Shown: one piece after another, positions 61,163-64,000 of the stretch
Numbering within the stretch: position 1 is the stretch's first letter
Layout of the letters: each line of letters starts with the position of its first letter
Assembly (NCBI GenBank): GCA_013416795.1
Contig: RQSC01001302.1
Span: 66,485 to 130,484, forward strand
DNA: 64,000 nt
Direction: 5' to 3'
Source of the DNA: Prasinococcaceae sp. CCMP 1430
Lineage: Eukaryota > Prasinodermophyta > Palmophyllophyceae > Prasinococcales > Prasinococcaceae
Notes under the pieces: generated by a model
Databases searched by the model: none
What the model was told of the DNA's origin: nothing
What the model saw: the letters and a program-made list of their open reading frames with translations, nothing else
Position numbers and translations under genes: made by a program

Positions 61163-62758
61163 ATGTTGCGCGGGTGCGCGCGCTCAGTCGCTGCCGCGGC
61201 CGCGCGTGGCCGGCGCGCATGCGCGGCGGAGGTGAGTGGGAGCAGCCCTGGCGGCGCGGCAAGTACGGGCGCGGGCTCGCCCCCTGGTGGCAGCAGCGCC
61301 CGCGGAGGTGGAGGGGACAGACGAGAAGAAAGAGTGGACGGTGCCTATGTGGAGTACGCAGGTTCGACTGGTGGCGGCGGTGACACGGAGGTCGATGTTG
61401 CCGTCGTGGGCGGGGGGTTGGTGGGAGCAGCGCTAGCGCTCGCGCTCTCACGCCAGCCGCTCTCGCGCCAGCTGCGCATTGCCATCGTCGACCGCGCGCC
61501 GCCGCCGCCGCCGCTGCCGCCGCCGCGGGTCAAGAGTGAGGATGGTGAATGGCCCGCGCCCTCGGCGCGCGTGTCCGCGGTGACGCCGTCGAGCGGGAGG
61601 TTCCTCGAGCGGCTAGGCGTCTGGGGTGTGGGCGCGCATGCGCCGCCCGCCGCGCCCTACGAGCACATGCAGGTGTGGGATGCGTGCGGCGGCGGAGCGG
61701 TGCGCTTCCACGCGGCCGACGCAGCGCTGCCGGCGCTCGGCGCAGTCGTCGAGAACGGCGCGCTCCTCGCCGGGATGCACGCGGCGCTGCGAGAGAAGGG
61801 GTTGGTGGAGAACCTGCCGCCTGCAGGCGTTGAGGCGATCGAGCTACCGGCGGGCTCGGATGCAGGCGGCGCCGTCGCGAGCGCGCGCGCCGCACTCTCG
61901 CTGTCCGACGGCACGTGCGTACGTGCCAGGCTCGTGGTTGGCGCCGATGGCCCGACGAGCCGCGTGCGATCCCTCGCGGGGATCAACACCTCGGATTGGG
62001 ACTACAGTCAGAAGGGTGTGGTGGCCACCGTGAGGATGGAGGGGTACGAGAGCGCCGCGCGAACCGAGGACACCGCGTGGCAGCGCTTCCTGCCCACGGG
62101 CCCGCTGGCGCTGCTTCCCGTCTCGCCACCGGGCTACTGCAACATAGTGTGGTCGACCACGTCGGAGCACGCCGAGAGGCTGCTCGCGCTCTCGGACGCG
62201 GCATTTGCAGACGCGGTCAACGACGCGCTGCACGGCGAGGCGGCCGTGCCCAGGGGCGTGCTGCCGCGACTGCTGCCGTCGGGCGATGGGGCGCTGCCGC
62301 CACCGCGAGCGATCGAGGCGGTGGGCCGGCGCGGCGCATTTCCACTGACCATGCGCAATGCGCAGCGGTACGTGGGCAGGCGGCTGGCACTCGCAGGCGA
62401 TGCCGCGCACGTCGTGCACCCACTGGCCGGACAGGGTGTCAACCTGGGCTTCGCTGACGCTGCGGCGCTGGCGGCGTGCATCGAGCGTGGCTTGCGAGCT
62501 GGCCTCGACGTCGGCGACCTCGTGCTCCTGCGTGAGTACGAAACGGAGCGCGGGCGCGCTGCGATGGCCGCGATTGCCGCGCTGCACGGACTGCACACGG
62601 CTTTCGGCGTACAGAGCGGTGCGGCGGGCGCGGTGCGCGCCGCAGGCATGGGTGTGATCAACGCGCTGCCACCTGTTCGACGCGCCGTCGTTGAGACCGC
62701 CGCAGGTCACGGTCCGCTCAGCTGGGCAAACGCGGACGCAATCTCTGCGGTTATGTAA
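61163..62758 (+). CDS. COQ6/UbiH-type FAD monooxygenase of ubiquinone biosynthesis
   Basis: Single exon, 531 residues from ATG 61163. N-terminus MLRGCARSVAAAAARGRRA is a clear mitochondrial presequence. Then a Gly/Ser-rich spacer and the FAD Rossmann motif VDVAVVGGGLVGAALALALS. Later motifs of the COQ6/UbiH flavoprotein hydroxylases: ARVSAVTPSSGRFLERLGVW, RLVVGADGPTSRVRSL, GVVATVRMEGYES, FLPTGPLALLPVSPPGYCNI, FPLTMRNAQRYVGRRLALAGDAAHVVHPLAGQ continuing GVNLGFADAAALA. The enzyme hydroxylates the quinone ring precursor at the inner mitochondrial membrane. The stop is 7 bp from the convergent unknown gene's stop. An acidic spacer after the presequence is longer than in typical members. Confidence 0.93.
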   Translation: MLRGCARSVAAAAARGRRACAAEVSGSSPGGAASTGAGSPPGGSSARGGGGDRREERVDGAYVEYAGSTGGGGDTEVDVAVVGGGLVGAALALALSRQPLSRQLRIAIVDRAPPPPPLPPPRVKSEDGEWPAPSARVSAVTPSSGRFLERLGVWGVGAHAPPAAPYEHMQVWDACGGGAVRFHAADAALPALGAVVENGALLAGMHAALREKGLVENLPPAGVEAIELPAGSDAGGAVASARAALSLSDGTCVRARLVVGADGPTSRVRSLAGINTSDWDYSQKGVVATVRMEGYESAARTEDTAWQRFLPTGPLALLPVSPPGYCNIVWSTTSEHAERLLALSDAAFADAVNDALHGEAAVPRGVLPRLLPSGDGALPPPRAIEAVGRRGAFPLTMRNAQRYVGRRLALAGDAAHVVHPLAGQGVNLGFADAAALAACIERGLRAGLDVGDLVLLREYETERGRAAMAAIAALHGLHTAFGVQSGAAGAVRAAGMGVINALPPVRRAVVETAAGHGPLSWANADAISAVM

Positions 62759-62765
62759 GCTCTCT

Positions 62766-64000
62766 TTACCACTGCTGCCAGGGCGCCAGGGCGCCCAGGT
62801 CGATGTAGAGTGTCTCGCCTTGCACGTGAGCGTTCGCGAAGGCCTTCAAACCGTGGAAGTGCGTGTCGCTGTTGATCAGGGCCTCCAGCTTGGAGAGATC
62901 CGCCGCGCCTCCTTTGAGATGCCGTGGCGTGATCTGCACCTGCAGCCTGCGCTTGCAGTCGTAGCACATGATGCAGGCACCCTCAGCGGGCTCGCCCGCT
63001 GGGGTGATGAGCGGGTATCTGGTTGGATTCTCGCTGCTTCCTGCGAACGGCAGCTGCAGTTTGACGATGAACTTCTTCCGTGCCGCAGTGCCCGCAGCCT
63101 CAGCGGACGCGGACGTAGGAGTGGCTGACGCTGCGCGCATTGAGAGGTAAACCTCAAGGTACTGCCCCGCCGTCGCACCTCCACTGGATGCGGGGGCGAC
63201 GGCGTCGCAGCCGGCCCTGACATATTTGTGCCCGATATGCGCCGCGGCAGCTTCGCCCGCCGCGTCGAGCGGCACCAGGAAGGACACAGCGAGTGCGCCC
63301 TCGCAGGTGCGTCCTCCCTCCCCGGCTCGCCTGTCACGCACGTAGGGCGCGTCCAGCCGCGCCCCATTGACGCGCAACACTCTCTCGAGGACATTGATTT
63401 CCAAAATCGTTGCTCGAAGCTGAGGCAGTCCAGCCGGGTTCTCTTCGATGAAGCGCGTGACGACGGCGCGTACGGCGGCCTCAGTGGCCGAATCGGCTTG
63501 CACCGCCTTGCGTGTGTTGCGCATCCACTGCACCTCGAGCAAAGGCGAGCCATCAGGCAGCTGGCGTACGCCACATATTTCAATGGCGAGAGCGACTGTG
63601 TGCTCGCCATCCTCGACGAGGGCCGCTCTCCGTTGACGGCCGGCGTCATCGCACTCCTCCAGCATCAAATCGGCGCCTAGGGCGTGGCCCGACCAGCCCT
63701 GCGCCATCGTGGCCATTGTCATCCGCACGTCGAAGTATGTCTGTCGCCATGCGTGCTCAGGCGCGTCGAGATCGACGCCGGCCGGCGCACTCACCTCGCC
63801 TCGCTCCCTCTCGAGCGCGCTCAGCGAGCGCATCGCCCATGCACGAGGCAGCGGCTGCTCGGCCGGCCAAACCGGCAGCGTCGATGGGTCAAGCGTACCC
63901 TCGGGCAACGACGCCCCTTCCCCGGCGCCGACACGAGAGCCGATGGGCGCGGCCTCTTCGCCATCGCAGCCACCCCCGCCGCCATCGCGCGCCTCGTTCC
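62766..64000 (-). CDS. unrecognised protein, 5' part beyond the window
   Basis: Open frame on the minus strand from the window edge to a TAA at 62766, with no intron needed. About 410 residues are visible and I do not recognise the family. Readable, non-background sequence: APEHAWRQTYFDVRMTMAT, GADLMLEECDDAGRQRRAAL, VALAIEICGVRQLPDGSPLL, EVQWMRNTRKAV, RATILEINVLERVLRVNG, AARKKFIVKLQLPFAG, and a possible zinc-binding-like pair in CIMCYDCKRRLQVQI. The tail reads LYIDLGALAPWQQW. The in-frame start codon must lie upstream of the edge or far to the right. No function is inferred. Confidence 0.65.
   Translation of the reverse strand, partial: NEARDGGGGGCDGEEAAPIGSRVGAGEGASLPEGTLDPSTLPVWPAEQPLPRAWAMRSLSALERERGEVSAPAGVDLDAPEHAWRQTYFDVRMTMATMAQGWSGHALGADLMLEECDDAGRQRRAALVEDGEHTVALAIEICGVRQLPDGSPLLEVQWMRNTRKAVQADSATEAAVRAVVTRFIEENPAGLPQLRATILEINVLERVLRVNGARLDAPYVRDRRAGEGGRTCEGALAVSFLVPLDAAGEAAAAHIGHKYVRAGCDAVAPASSGGATAGQYLEVYLSMRAASATPTSASAEAAGTAARKKFIVKLQLPFAGSSENPTRYPLITPAGEPAEGACIMCYDCKRRLQVQITPRHLKGGAADLSKLEALINSDTHFHGLKAFANAHVQGETLYIDLGALAPWQQW

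Overview
This window is nuclear DNA from a GC-rich eukaryote, most likely a unicellular alga. Genes have GT-AG introns, signal and transit peptides, a KDEL ER-retention tail, proteasome, COPII, VPS33 and MAP-kinase components, and no operons. A photosynthetic host is suggested by a plastid-type sugar-phosphate/phosphate translocator, a monofunctional dehydroquinate synthase, an AP2/ERF transcription factor, a LarB-like carboxylase and a cryptochrome/photolyase. The AP2 domain, the four-BRCT protein and splice donors that usually read GTGCG fit a green alga of prasinophyte grade, but a haptophyte or other chlorophyll-c alga cannot be excluded from sequence alone.

Layout. 1-8 kb: the tail of an acidic disordered protein, a secreted double FG-GAP propeller protein, and NAD-glycerol-3-phosphate dehydrogenase. 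8-16 kb: type II DnaJ, LarB-like protein, an unrecognised exon beside a 161-N gap, an acid ceramidase/NAAA-type amidase and a DHHC palmitoyltransferase. 16-24 kb: a polyglutamine/PWGYY-repeat protein, mitochondrial ribosomal protein bL28m, proteasome subunit alpha (PSMA3 type), a ubiquitin-like protein and a six-exon single-pass membrane protein of unknown family. 24-32 kb: a four-BRCT protein, a secreted arylsulfatase, a degenerate chaperonin-like protein and mitochondrial uL23m. 33-40 kb: a coiled-coil protein, truncated AP2 and SEC23-like genes meeting at one N, a kelch protein and a TDY-type MAP kinase. 41-48 kb: phosphate translocator, mRNA cap methyltransferase-like protein, LYR protein, a disordered protein and a 71-residue membrane protein. 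48-64 kb: class 3 lipase, dehydroquinate synthase, cryptochrome/photolyase, aldo-keto reductase, VPS33, KDEL-tailed disulfide isomerase, MDR-type oxidoreductase, COQ6-like monooxygenase and an unrecognised protein running off the end.

The genes are mostly unrelated housekeeping functions. Their arrangement is distinctive: neighbours often alternate in strand, convergent stop codons may be 7 to 70 bp apart, and 5' ends are separated by a few hundred bp of low-complexity GC-rich DNA. Exon coordinates were worked out by hand from reading frame, splice signals and protein-family fit. Several start codons are uncertain, especially where a single N interrupts the assembly (10051, 35937, 40983, 52658, 61096).
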